Source: Allomuricauda sp. F6463D
GTDB taxonomy: Bacteria; Bacteroidota; Bacteroidia; Flavobacteriales; Flavobacteriaceae
Direction: 5' to 3'
Length of the DNA stretch: 64,000 nt
Assembly (NCBI RefSeq): GCF_023015965.1
Contig: NZ_JALKAN010000002.1
Location: forward strand, 310,001 to 374,000
Under the pieces are notes generated by a model. That model searched no databases, was not told the origin of the DNA, and was given only the letters and a program-made list of their open reading frames with translations. The position numbers were made by a program, and so were the translations under genes. Of the stretch, positions 27,195-34,351 are shown in pieces; position 1 is the first letter of the stretch; the number at the start of each line of letters is the position of its first letter.

Positions 27195-28652
27195 CTATTC
27201 TGGGATTAACCACCAAAAAGGTTTCATTTTTGCTTTATATATAAAGGCATAATGCAGGGCCAACTTTAACCAGTGCCCCGCAAGACCAATGGTTCCAAAT
27301 GTTTTACCCAATTTTCTGCCTTGCGTATCCGGATATTTGTTGTAATCGGGAACTATCGGGAAGGTAGTGATGCTCACGCCGCTCCCCTTGGTCATGCCAA
27401 AACCGGCAGATGCAATACAAGCTGCTCCCATATTACCCATCGAACCTTTGTGGTGGAGCTGAGTATTTGAGTGTTTGATCATGTTGATAATGTTGTCCGC
27501 CACAATTTTTGCTGTAATCCCGGAAGGCATCCCCGTCCTCGGAGGTGCCGGAGAAATGTCCGTGCCGTTTTTGCTCTTTCTTGGTTTGGAAATAGCGTGC
27601 GGTGGTGCAAAAGCAATTCCTGGGGCAAAAATATTCGGGTATGACGGGTTTTGATAGGTTTCTGGCCAATCCTGGACGCTCCATTCTTCATAAGGTTTGG
27701 GTGTGTAATCGGCATCCACAATCATAAACCCCCTAAAGAGTTTATCTGTGATATCACCACCGGATTTATCATAGGCCTTAAAGCCATGACCGGAAAAAGA
27801 AGGAATCAGCATGGCAAAATCATAGCTTTCCTTTTTGTATTCCCCATCCAAAGTCTCGTAATGGGCCACGCCATCTTCCACTTTGTTGACAGCCGCACCT
27901 AAAATCCAAGAAATTCCTCTGTCCTCAAAAATCATTTCCACCATTTCATTGGACTTCATGATATTGCTGCCATAACTCATGAGCATACCGTCCATACCAA
28001 AATCCCCGAGTTTATATTCGTTGGCAATCCAAGTGATTTCAGCCATATCCCTTACGTTGTGCCTCCTTAGTTCCTGCTCCACATTCAAAATGTATTCAAA
28101 GGCGGCACCTTGACAAGTAGATTTGGCATGACCCGTGCCAATCAATATTTTGGCTTTTCTGCCTTCTTTCATCTCTTTTATAAGCCCTTCCAATCCACCC
28201 CATGCTTCTTGGGCATGGGTATAAGTGCATACCGAATATGCTTTGTTTTTACCGGGGGATAATCCTTCTGTAGCCTCAAAATTCAATTTTGGCCCAGTAG
28301 CATTGATGAGGTAATCGTATGTTACTTTCTCCGTAGTTCCTCTTTCTTCGCCCACAACATACTCTGCCAAGACATAGGGTTTGGTCACTTCTGCATCGCC
28401 TTCGGGATGGAAACTAACCGCTTTTGCCTGCTTGTAATCAATATCTTTTTTGGCGTATAAAGGTGCCAATGGGAATAAGATGTCTTTCGGTTTCATTCTT
28501 CCGATTCCCACCCAAATATTGGAAGGAATCCATTGGTAGTTACTGTTTGGTGATACCACCACTACCTCGTGCTCTTTAGAGAGCTTTCTTCTGAGATGGG
28601 ATGCAGCAACGTGGCCTGCAATACCAGCTCCAAGGATAACTATTTTGGACAT
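27195..28652 (-). CDS. Sulfide:quinone oxidoreductase-like FAD protein
   Basis: 485 residues. N-terminal Rossmann motif VILGAGIAGHVAASHLRR and the SQR-like segments SNYQWIPSNIWVGIG, DYLINATGPKL and GHAKSTCQGAAFEY, the last with a Cys in the usual redox position. The C-terminal part has GAACIASAGFG and amphipathic segments for membrane contact. SQR oxidises sulfide and passes electrons to menaquinone, forming polysulfide or persulfide. Sequence sub-type and exact acceptor are not decided. Single gene under the module at 28669-28713. Confidence 0.83.
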   Translation of the reverse strand: MSKIVILGAGIAGHVAASHLRRKLSKEHEVVVVSPNSNYQWIPSNIWVGIGRMKPKDILFPLAPLYAKKDIDYKQAKAVSFHPEGDAEVTKPYVLAEYVVGEERGTTEKVTYDYLINATGPKLNFEATEGLSPGKNKAYSVCTYTHAQEAWGGLEGLIKEMKEGRKAKILIGTGHAKSTCQGAAFEYILNVEQELRRHNVRDMAEITWIANEYKLGDFGMDGMLMSYGSNIMKSNEMVEMIFEDRGISWILGAAVNKVEDGVAHYETLDGEYKKESYDFAMLIPSFSGHGFKAYDKSGGDITDKLFRGFMIVDADYTPKPYEEWSVQDWPETYQNPSYPNIFAPGIAFAPPHAISKPRKSKNGTDISPAPPRTGMPSGITAKIVADNIINMIKHSNTQLHHKGSMGNMGAACIASAGFGMTKGSGVSITTFPIVPDYNKYPDTQGRKLGKTFGTIGLAGHWLKLALHYAFIYKAKMKPFWWLIPE

Positions 28653-28668
28653 TTTAGTATTATTTATC

Positions 28669-28713
28669 CAAATTTACTAGTAACCAGGCTGATATAAAGT
28701 GACCTAGGTCACA
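28669..28713 (-). promoter_or_regulatory. Sulfur-regulon promoter module, SQR-like gene
   Basis: Operator AGTGAC-CTAG-GTCACA at 28698-28713 and -7 element TAAATTTG at 28669-28676 (minus strand); 45 bp overall. The ATG is 46 bp from the operator edge. The inner GTGA-N6-TCAC is the classic spacing of CRP-family half-sites. Confidence 0.78.
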
Positions 28714-28777
28714 TATGAAAATGAAAAAAGTAGCCTTATGGGGTGTCCTTAATGAGGATAAAACAAAAGAACCGCAA

Positions 28778-29437
28778 TCAATAACTGGTCTCGTCTAATT
28801 TTACTTTTCCCCAGAATGTTTTATAAACAAATATGGTATAGAACAGTACCAAAGGAGTACCTATGGCGACAATAACCATCATAATCTGCAAGGATTTTGT
28901 TGATGATGCGGCATTATATATATCAATATTGTACTGGGGATCTATAGTGGAACGCAATAACACGGGATAGAGTTCTATGGCTACCAAGACCAACAAAAAC
29001 GCTATGGTTAAAGATGAAAACAGAAAGGCCCATTTATACTTTCTTTTTTTAGCCAATCTGGGCACGTTGGCTATGCTAAGAAAAGTGAGTAAAGGAATTA
29101 TAAAAAGTGATGGATTGCTCTTAAAATCGTCTGACAGATGCGGAATATAAATTAAGGTATAGAGTGTGGTCACCGCGAAGCTGACCATAAAAAAGATCAT
29201 ACCCCTTTTTAATAACCTGGTCAACTTGGCAAACAGCCAGCCTTCAGTTTTCAACAGTAGAAAAATAGCTCCGTGGGCCATAAAAAGTGATAAGGTGGTA
29301 AAACCGGTCATCAATGCATAAGGATTCAAAAAGTCAAAGATCACGCTTCCCTGATATAGATAGTTTTCGCCTATGACCAAAAGTAAGCCTATGCTCAAAG
29401 GTGGGTAGATGTAATGAAAAGCAACCGTAAAGGTAAA
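28778..29437 (-). pseudogene. cydA-cydB deletion chimera (cytochrome bd remnant)
   Basis: The frame open from 29437 begins with FTFTVAFHYIYPPLSIG, the N-terminus of CydA including the His that ligates haem b595. After about 30 residues it changes into the C-terminal half of CydB (FLNPYALMTGFTTLSLFMAHGAIFLLLKTEG onward). An in-frame stop precedes it at 29438-29440, and no ATG is available, only TTG at 29398. Thus most of cydA and the front of cydB were lost by one deletion. A weak promoter module lies upstream (29487-29531). Non-functional oxidase very likely; a residual membrane peptide cannot be excluded. Confidence 0.8.
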
Positions 29438-29486
29438 TTAAATCCGAGCTGGAATTTCGGTTTACATGGACATTGTTTTTATCAAT

Positions 29487-29531
29487 CAAAAGTATCCTTG
29501 AAAGCTAGAACTTTAGGTTACATAAAATGGA
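29487..29531 (-). promoter_or_regulatory. Degenerate sulfur-regulon module before the cyd remnant
   Basis: The -7-like TACTTTTG (29487-29494, minus) lies at the module spacing from a half-site GTAACC at 29516-29521; the other half is lost. Weak on its own, but the geometry is the same as in the intact modules. Confidence 0.35.
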
Positions 29532-29572
29532 TTTAACATAAAAACAAACCATCCTTACATTAAATCCATTTT
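29524..29572 (-). terminator. Inverted repeat after the 42-aa membrane peptide gene
   Basis: AAAATGGATTTAA (29524-29536) and TTAAATCCATTTT (29560-29572) are perfect 13-base arms around 23 bases. It lies just downstream of the small gene's stop at 29588. No U run; its role is uncertain. Confidence 0.4.
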
Positions 29573-29587
29573 TTGCATCTATGTGGT

Positions 29588-29716
29588 TTATTTTTTACCA
29601 CTATTGATCATGGCCAAAACTGCAACAATCAAAACAATGACAACTAGGGCAAACACACCTATCATCCAGATACCGTTTTCCCATACTACTAAAGGAATAT
29701 TATTCAGTATTTTCAC
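29588..29716 (-). CDS. 42-aa single-helix membrane protein
   Basis: GTG start at 29716, reading VKILNNIPLVVWENGIW then a strongly hydrophobic helix (IGVFALVVIVLIVAVLAM) and INSGKK. No family is recognised. Support for being real: a proper membrane-peptide pattern, a TACATTTG -7 element and a degenerate copy of the cluster operator in the 45-bp arrangement at 29741-29785, and an inverted repeat after the stop. It may be a small oxidase or transporter subunit left from the bd oxidase context (CydX-like in size), but that is speculation. Confidence 0.5.
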   Translation of the reverse strand: MKILNNIPLVVWENGIWMIGVFALVVIVLIVAVLAMINSGKK

Positions 29717-29740
29717 AATGTATTGGTTTTAATTTTGAAA

Positions 29741-29785
29741 CAAATGTAATGGGTTTATCCAATTAAAAAAATGACAAAGCTCATA
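29741..29785 (-). promoter_or_regulatory. Degenerate sulfur-regulon module, 42-aa gene
   Basis: -7 element TACATTTG (29741-29748, minus strand) and AATGAC-AAAG-CTCATA at 29770-29785, which has three departures from the operator consensus. The total of 45 bp matches the intact modules. Confidence 0.4.
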
Positions 29786-29817
29786 TAAATTGAACCTAAC
29801 TCTCTAATTTAAAGCAA

Positions 29818-29843
29818 TAAAAAAACCGCCCTATATAGAGCGG
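29818..29843 (-). terminator. Intrinsic terminator of the DUF2892 gene
   Basis: CCGC...GCGG hairpin at 29826-29843 with one internal mismatch, followed on the minus strand by a seven-T run, 28 bp after the stop at 29871. Confidence 0.75.
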
Positions 29844-29870
29844 CCTTCTTTATCAACCAACCAAAAAAAC

Positions 29871-30077
29871 CTAATTTTTGACCTTGCATGTTTTAATCCC
29901 GAAAAGGGTATACAAAGGACAAAAACCAATAAAACTTGTCAATACAAATATTGCTGCCAAAGCCAGCAGTACATAAGCCAGTCCTCCTGTAATCACATTA
30001 AAATAGTATAATGCTCCAACACCAAGTGCAAGGATAATTCGAATTGTGCGGTCTGCGCCGCCCATGTTCTTTTTCAT
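29871..30077 (-). CDS. DUF2892 (YgaP transmembrane-like) protein
   Basis: 68 residues. Start KKNMGGADRTIRIILALGVGALYYF and end FIGFCPLYTLFGIKTCKVKN match the DUF2892 family, two helices with Cys in GFCPLY and KTCK. In YgaP this module anchors a rhodanese, and here separate rhodaneses lie nearby (32051-32864). It is divergent from the desaturase-like gene, with no module of its own in the right orientation. Confidence 0.85.
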   Translation of the reverse strand: MKKNMGGADRTIRIILALGVGALYYFNVITGGLAYVLLALAAIFVLTSFIGFCPLYTLFGIKTCKVKN

Positions 30078-30199
30078 AATCGTGGATTTATCGTTCTTAC
30101 TTTATAAAATGTCAAAAAACGAATCTGTATTCTTCTATATGCACAGTTTTTGATACTCAGAGTATTACGACAAAAGTATGACTTGAACAGATGTATTAT

Positions 30200-30244
30200 G
30201 GTAACATTGGTTACATTGCCGAGTTTATTTTTAGAGTATTTTTA
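30200..30244 (+). promoter_or_regulatory. Sulfur-regulon promoter module, desaturase-like gene
   Basis: Operator GGTAAC-ATTG-GTTACA at 30200-30215 and -7-like TATTTTTA at 30237-30244 (last base A instead of G), 45 bp overall, on the plus strand. The start codon at 30289 is 74 bp from the operator, the only longer leader in the set. Confidence 0.7.
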
Positions 30245-30288
30245 AATTTCTATACAGTTTTTAGCTTTACAAACGACCTAGTACGGAT

Positions 30289-31164
30289 ATGTTGGATTAT
30301 TTTGATGCTTTTATTAACGGTTTTTTTGGAACTGTCAGGTGGACTTGGAGATCTATCCTTTTCGATGTTCCCTGGTACAGCAATTATTTTTGGGGACTGA
30401 TCCTGATTTCCCTACTAGTTTGGGGGTTGGAAATTCTGTTTCCATGGCGGAAAGAACAATCTATATTTAGGAAGGATTTTTGGCTGGATGCATTTTACAT
30501 GTTCTTCAACTTTTTCATTTTTGCCATTGTTATAAGCGGGGTCTACAAAGTACTTGGAGTCTTTTTTAATGATGTGGGTATCACGATTAAAACGCTGACC
30601 ATTGTTGATATTGCCGATTGGCCACAGTGGGTTCAATTACTCGTCTTTTTTGTAATATTGGATTTTGTACAATGGTTTACCCATGTATTACTTCACAAAT
30701 ATCCTGTGCTTTGGCAGTTCCATAAAGTACATCACAGTGTAAAGGAAATGGGTTTCGCCGCACACTTGCGGTTCCATTGGATGGAAAATATATTTTACAA
30801 GCCCTTAAAAACCATTGGCGTGATGGTTCTAGGTGGTTTTGAACCTGAGCAGGCCTATATTGTGCATTTTGCTGCGATTGCCATTGGGCATTTCAACCAT
30901 TCCAATATTAAAATCACTTATGGTCCATTAAAGTATTTATTGAACAACCCTGTGATGCACCTGTACCATCATGCTTACACCATTCCTGAGGGTTCTTACG
31001 GTGTGAATTTTGGTATAAGTCTTAGTATCTGGGATTATATATTCAAGACCAATTATATTCCCGAAAGCGGAGGCAAAATTGAATTGGGGTTCCCAGGTGA
31101 TGAAGAACTACCCAAAAGTTTTTGGGGACAATTGGTGTACGGCTTTAAAAGGCCCAAGAAATAG
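30289..31164 (+). CDS. Fatty acid hydroxylase / sterol desaturase family membrane protein
   Basis: 291 residues, about five helices. The di-iron His motifs are in order: HVLLH (about 126), FHKVHHS (about 144-150), HFNH (about 205) and HLYHHAY (about 228-234). Members hydroxylate or desaturate lipids in the membrane using O2. Substrate unknown. It is the only plus-strand gene in the sulfur cluster yet carries the shared operator, so its role is tied to the same signal. It converges with the DUF3365 gene, 4 bp apart. Confidence 0.88.
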   Translation: MLDYFDAFINGFFGTVRWTWRSILFDVPWYSNYFWGLILISLLVWGLEILFPWRKEQSIFRKDFWLDAFYMFFNFFIFAIVISGVYKVLGVFFNDVGITIKTLTIVDIADWPQWVQLLVFFVILDFVQWFTHVLLHKYPVLWQFHKVHHSVKEMGFAAHLRFHWMENIFYKPLKTIGVMVLGGFEPEQAYIVHFAAIAIGHFNHSNIKITYGPLKYLLNNPVMHLYHHAYTIPEGSYGVNFGISLSIWDYIFKTNYIPESGGKIELGFPGDEELPKSFWGQLVYGFKRPKK

Positions 31165-31168
31165 CATT

Positions 31169-31765
31169 TTAGTTGGAGTTATCTGAAAGGTCAAAGACAA
31201 TACTCCAAATACCCCTTACCTCATCAGGACCATAACCCGTTGCCTGATCATCTGGATATAGTTCGGTCAAATGGGTCAAAACTTCCGGGGCAATATTTTT
31301 TTCCGGAATTCCATGGCAATTTAAACACATTGCATTAGTGACAATGGGATAATAAAAGTGAACTTCACCGCTTGTTTCGCTTACAACAGGCTTAATGGAA
31401 TCTCCTTCTGAAATTATTTTTTTAAACGATTCTATATGAATAAGCTCTTCGGCATTTGCCAAATTGTTAGGATTTCTTGGTTTGTCGGAAACCCTTTTTA
31501 TTCTAGCCTTGAAATTTGTGGCCATGCTATCGGTAAGCGGATAGGCTCTTTCATTACAAAAAACCACAGCCTCTTCAACCCCTTTGTTCTGAATGGTGCC
31601 CATTAAAGTTTTTCCCAAAACTTTCTGTGTTTCTTGGGCATAGGTCATGCCCATACTTACATAATCAGGTTTCTCTAAACTCGATTTTTCCTCCGACGTC
31701 TTTGATCCTTGTTTACAGGACAAAGCAATCGATACAACCATTATTAAAAAGAAAGTTTTTCTCAT
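31169..31765 (-). CDS. DUF3365 (Tll0287-like) c-type haem lipoprotein
   Basis: 198 residues, lipobox ALSC (Cys17). A PAS-like DUF3365 domain (GKTLMGTIQNKGVEEAVVFCNERAYPLTD, RVSDKPRNPNN) ends with CLNCH (147-151), a single haem c motif. Known relatives are periplasmic haem sensors or electron carriers. Last gene of the three-gene unit rhodanese-HMA-DUF3365; its start overlaps the HMA stop by one base. Confidence 0.87.
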   Translation of the reverse strand: MRKTFFLIMVVSIALSCKQGSKTSEEKSSLEKPDYVSMGMTYAQETQKVLGKTLMGTIQNKGVEEAVVFCNERAYPLTDSMATNFKARIKRVSDKPRNPNNLANAEELIHIESFKKIISEGDSIKPVVSETSGEVHFYYPIVTNAMCLNCHGIPEKNIAPEVLTHLTELYPDDQATGYGPDEVRGIWSIVFDLSDNSN

Positions 31766-32034
31766 TATCGTGATATTTTGCCACTAGCACAACTTACAAA
31801 AGATTTCGCTTTTTCCACAAAGCCATTTTGTTCATCGATGATGGGATATCCCATTTGTCTGAGCGCTTCTTTAGCTAAGGAAGCGTCATCGGCGCTTTGA
31901 TGACCAAAGCTGACCGATGAGCTATCCTTATCCACAATCACATCTTTAATATCTTTTATTTCCGAGAGTTTATTGGAAATGGTCTTGACACATCCCCCAC
32001 ATCTAAGATTTTGTACTTGCAGTGTTGTTTTCAT
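31765..32034 (-). CDS. Heavy-metal-associated (HMA) domain protein
   Basis: 89 residues. The N-terminal ferredoxin-like HMA fold carries NLRCGGCVKTI with Cys12 and Cys15 (CxxC, here CGGC), followed by an extra tail with VSCASGK. It resembles a CopZ-type metallochaperone; in a sulfur cluster it might instead carry persulfide on the Cys pair. Confidence 0.85.
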   Translation of the reverse strand: MKTTLQVQNLRCGGCVKTISNKLSEIKDIKDVIVDKDSSSVSFGHQSADDASLAKEALRQMGYPIIDEQNGFVEKAKSFVSCASGKISR

Positions 32035-32050
32035 GTTTATTGACGTGTTA

Positions 32051-32395
32051 TTAATAGCTCCATGCTCTATATCCGCCCCTAAGATCGTACACTTTGGAAA
32101 AACCCATTATCACCAGTTTTCTAGCAGCTTTTTGACTTCTGTTACCTGACTGGCAGTACAGATATATGGGTTGATCTTTGTTTAATTTTGAGAAAGCCGT
32201 TTCAAATGAAGCCCCTTGAAAAAAATCTATATTCTTGGCCCCTTTAATATGGCCGGACATAAATTCGCCCCTGGTTCTCACGTCAACCAGCTGAACCTTT
32301 CCTTTGGAAATTGCGTTTTTATAGTCCTCTCTATCCAAAATATCAATTTCATCTGGAAGGTTCTGTTCTTTGAACAAAAAACTAAATATTGACAT
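32051..32395 (-). CDS. Single-domain rhodanese, cytosolic
   Basis: 114 residues from ATG 32395 (SIFSFLFKEQNLPDEIDIL); ATG 32419 is upstream but would put the -7 region inside the ORF. Active-site loop CQSGNRS, substrate segment LVDVRTRGEF. It transfers sulfane sulfur between persulfides and acceptors. First gene of its unit, behind the module at 32417-32461. Confidence 0.88.
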   Translation of the reverse strand: MSIFSFLFKEQNLPDEIDILDREDYKNAISKGKVQLVDVRTRGEFMSGHIKGAKNIDFFQGASFETAFSKLNKDQPIYLYCQSGNRSQKAARKLVIMGFSKVYDLRGGYRAWSY

Positions 32396-32416
32396 ACTAT
32401 CGTTGTTTTGAGAAGC

Positions 32417-32461
32417 CAAAGTACTTCATCAAACCTATCCCGGTCAGTAACGATAGTTACA
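32417..32461 (-). promoter_or_regulatory. Sulfur-regulon promoter module, rhodanese operon
   Basis: Operator AGTAAC-GATA-GTTACA at 32446-32461; -7-like TACTTTG (32417-32423, minus), one base shorter than consensus, so the CAAA core keeps its position. Total 45 bp. Confidence 0.72.
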
Positions 32462-32486
32462 TAAACAAAAAAAGGCCAAATACTGT

Positions 32487-32864
32487 TTAGTCGCGAATCC
32501 AATCGTCATACCCTCCGGAATAATCGTAAATTTTGGTAAAGCCCTTGCTTTTCAAAATTTTTGCAGCATGGATACTCCTTGCCCCAACGGCGCAATACAA
32601 GTAAACCGGATCTTCCTTATCCAAAGTGTTGATTTGCTCTATAAAGTTTTGGTACTTGCTTATATCAAAATTTATGGCATCGTCGATATGTCCGGCATTG
32701 TATTCCCCTGGTGTTCGAACATCGATCAACTGCACTGCTTTTCCAATAACATTGGAATTCATCTCAGCCTTGTCAATCCTTGTGATAACTTTATCTTTTT
32801 GGGAATGACAGGAAAGTGTTCCCGCAAAAACAAGGAACAGGACAAACTTGATTATATGTCTCAT
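32487..32864 (-). CDS. Periplasmic rhodanese lipoprotein
   Basis: 125 residues with lipobox TLSC (Cys19) and active loop CAVGARS. The rhodanese domain (LIDVRTPGEYNAGHIDDA) fills the mature protein. Follows the persulfide dioxygenase gene by 15 bp on the same strand; periplasmic sulfur transfer probable. Confidence 0.88.
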   Translation of the reverse strand: MRHIIKFVLFLVFAGTLSCHSQKDKVITRIDKAEMNSNVIGKAVQLIDVRTPGEYNAGHIDDAINFDISKYQNFIEQINTLDKEDPVYLYCAVGARSIHAAKILKSKGFTKIYDYSGGYDDWIRD

Positions 32865-32879
32865 ATGGATATTATTAAT

Positions 32880-34289
32880 CTATTTTAATGTAGAAGGGCA
32901 CACATAATCGGTTACTGGAACCCCTGCATCTTTGATTTCTGCAAAACCACCTGAAACATCCACCAAATTATGGATACCCCTGCTTTTAAGAATGGATGAA
33001 GCAATCATACTCCTATAGCCTCCGGCACAGTGAATATAAAAAGTTTCCTTCTCGGGTAATTCCGCTAAATGATCATTCAAATAATCTAATGGTGCCAACT
33101 GGGCATCCATTACATGCTCTCCTATATACTCGGATTCCTTTCTAACATCAACAACGGGGACTCCTTTATCCATCATTTTCTTAAATTCCTTAGCGTTAAC
33201 ATTGTCTACGGCATCTACTTCCTTTCCTTCTTCTATCCATGCTTTGATACCTCCTTTAAGATAACCTAATGTATTATCGAACCCTACTCTGGACAAACGG
33301 GTAACAGTCTCCTCTTCCCTTCCTTCTGGAGTTATAAGCAATATCGGTTGTTCTACATCGGCTATCAACGCTCCCACCCAAGGGGCAAAGCTTCCGTCCA
33401 AACCGATAAAGATGGAACGCGGAACGTGTCCTTTGGCAAAATCATCTTGATGACGAACATCTAGGACAATGGCTCCAGTTTCATTTGCTGCTACTTCGAA
33501 CGCATCAGGGTTCAATGCCTGTGTACCCCTTGCCAAAACCCTATCTATATCCTCATATCCTTCTTTGTTCATTTTTACGTTTAAGGGGAAATATTGTGGT
33601 GGTGGTAAAAGACCTTCTGTAACTTCTTGGACAAACTCTTCTCTTGTCATATCAGCCCTTAGGGCATAGTTCATCTTTTTCTGATTGCCTAAGGTATCCA
33701 CGGTTTCCTTCATCATGTTTTTTCCGCAAGCGGAGCCAGCTCCGTGTGCCGGATAAACAATTACATCATCGGCCAAAGGCATAATTTTGTTGCGAAGACT
33801 ATCGAACAAGGTTCCCGCCAATTCTTCCTGTGTCAAATGAGCTGCTTTTTGGGCCAAATCTGGACGACCAACGTCGCCAAGGAATAAAGTATCTCCACTG
33901 AAAATTGCATGGTCTTTCCCGTTTTCATCCCTCAACAAAAAGGTTGAACTTTCCATGGTGTGGCCAGGTGTATGCAACACTTTTATGGTGATTTTGCCCA
34001 ATTTGAATTCTTGCCCATCTTCGGCTATGATTGCATCAAATGAAGGACTTGCTGTGGGACCGAATACAATCGGAGCCCCAGTTTCCTTGGATAGGGTAAG
34101 GTGCCCACTTACAAAATCGGCATGGAAATGTGTTTCAAAAATGTACTTGATCTTTGCCTCATCTTCCGCCGCCTTTTTTATATAGGGCTTTACTTCCCTT
34201 AATGGATCTATTATAGCGGCTTCTCCTTCACTTTCTATATAATATGCCCCTTGGGCCAAACATCCTGTATAAATCTGTTCAATCTTCAT
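32880..34289 (-). CDS. Persulfide dioxygenase-like metallo-beta-lactamase with two rhodanese domains
   Basis: 469 residues. MBL domain (1-250) with ETHFHADFVSGH, HTPGHTMESS and SGDTLFLGDVGRPD. The HxHxDF form (Phe in place of the last His) is, to my knowledge, usual in CstB-type persulfide dioxygenases, whose iron uses His and Asp ligands elsewhere. Rhodanese 1 (about 260-355) lacks a catalytic Cys (LLITPEGREEE); rhodanese 2 (about 368-460) has CAGGYRS. The enzyme would oxidise persulfide to sulfite or thiosulfate, downstream of SQR. Confidence 0.88.
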   Translation of the reverse strand: MKIEQIYTGCLAQGAYYIESEGEAAIIDPLREVKPYIKKAAEDEAKIKYIFETHFHADFVSGHLTLSKETGAPIVFGPTASPSFDAIIAEDGQEFKLGKITIKVLHTPGHTMESSTFLLRDENGKDHAIFSGDTLFLGDVGRPDLAQKAAHLTQEELAGTLFDSLRNKIMPLADDVIVYPAHGAGSACGKNMMKETVDTLGNQKKMNYALRADMTREEFVQEVTEGLLPPPQYFPLNVKMNKEGYEDIDRVLARGTQALNPDAFEVAANETGAIVLDVRHQDDFAKGHVPRSIFIGLDGSFAPWVGALIADVEQPILLITPEGREEETVTRLSRVGFDNTLGYLKGGIKAWIEEGKEVDAVDNVNAKEFKKMMDKGVPVVDVRKESEYIGEHVMDAQLAPLDYLNDHLAELPEKETFYIHCAGGYRSMIASSILKSRGIHNLVDVSGGFAEIKDAGVPVTDYVCPSTLK

Positions 34290-34306
34290 GTGATCTTGGT
34301 TTTTAT

Positions 34307-34351
34307 CAAAAATAAACTTGTGTTCCCTAAAGTTCTGTGACCAAAGTTACA
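34307..34351 (-). promoter_or_regulatory. Sulfur-regulon promoter module, persulfide dioxygenase operon
   Basis: Operator TGTGAC-CAAA-GTTACA at 34336-34351, overlapping the SulP stop codon; -7 element TATTTTTG at 34307-34314 (minus). Total 45 bp; ATG 47 bp from the operator edge. Confidence 0.76.

Noticed and set aside
26955..27209. 84-codon plus-strand ORF with Cys/His residues between the channel and SQR-like genes
   Set aside because: Starts at a GTG inside the operator palindrome, overlaps the SQR-like gene end, has no recognisable family and no promoter in its direction.
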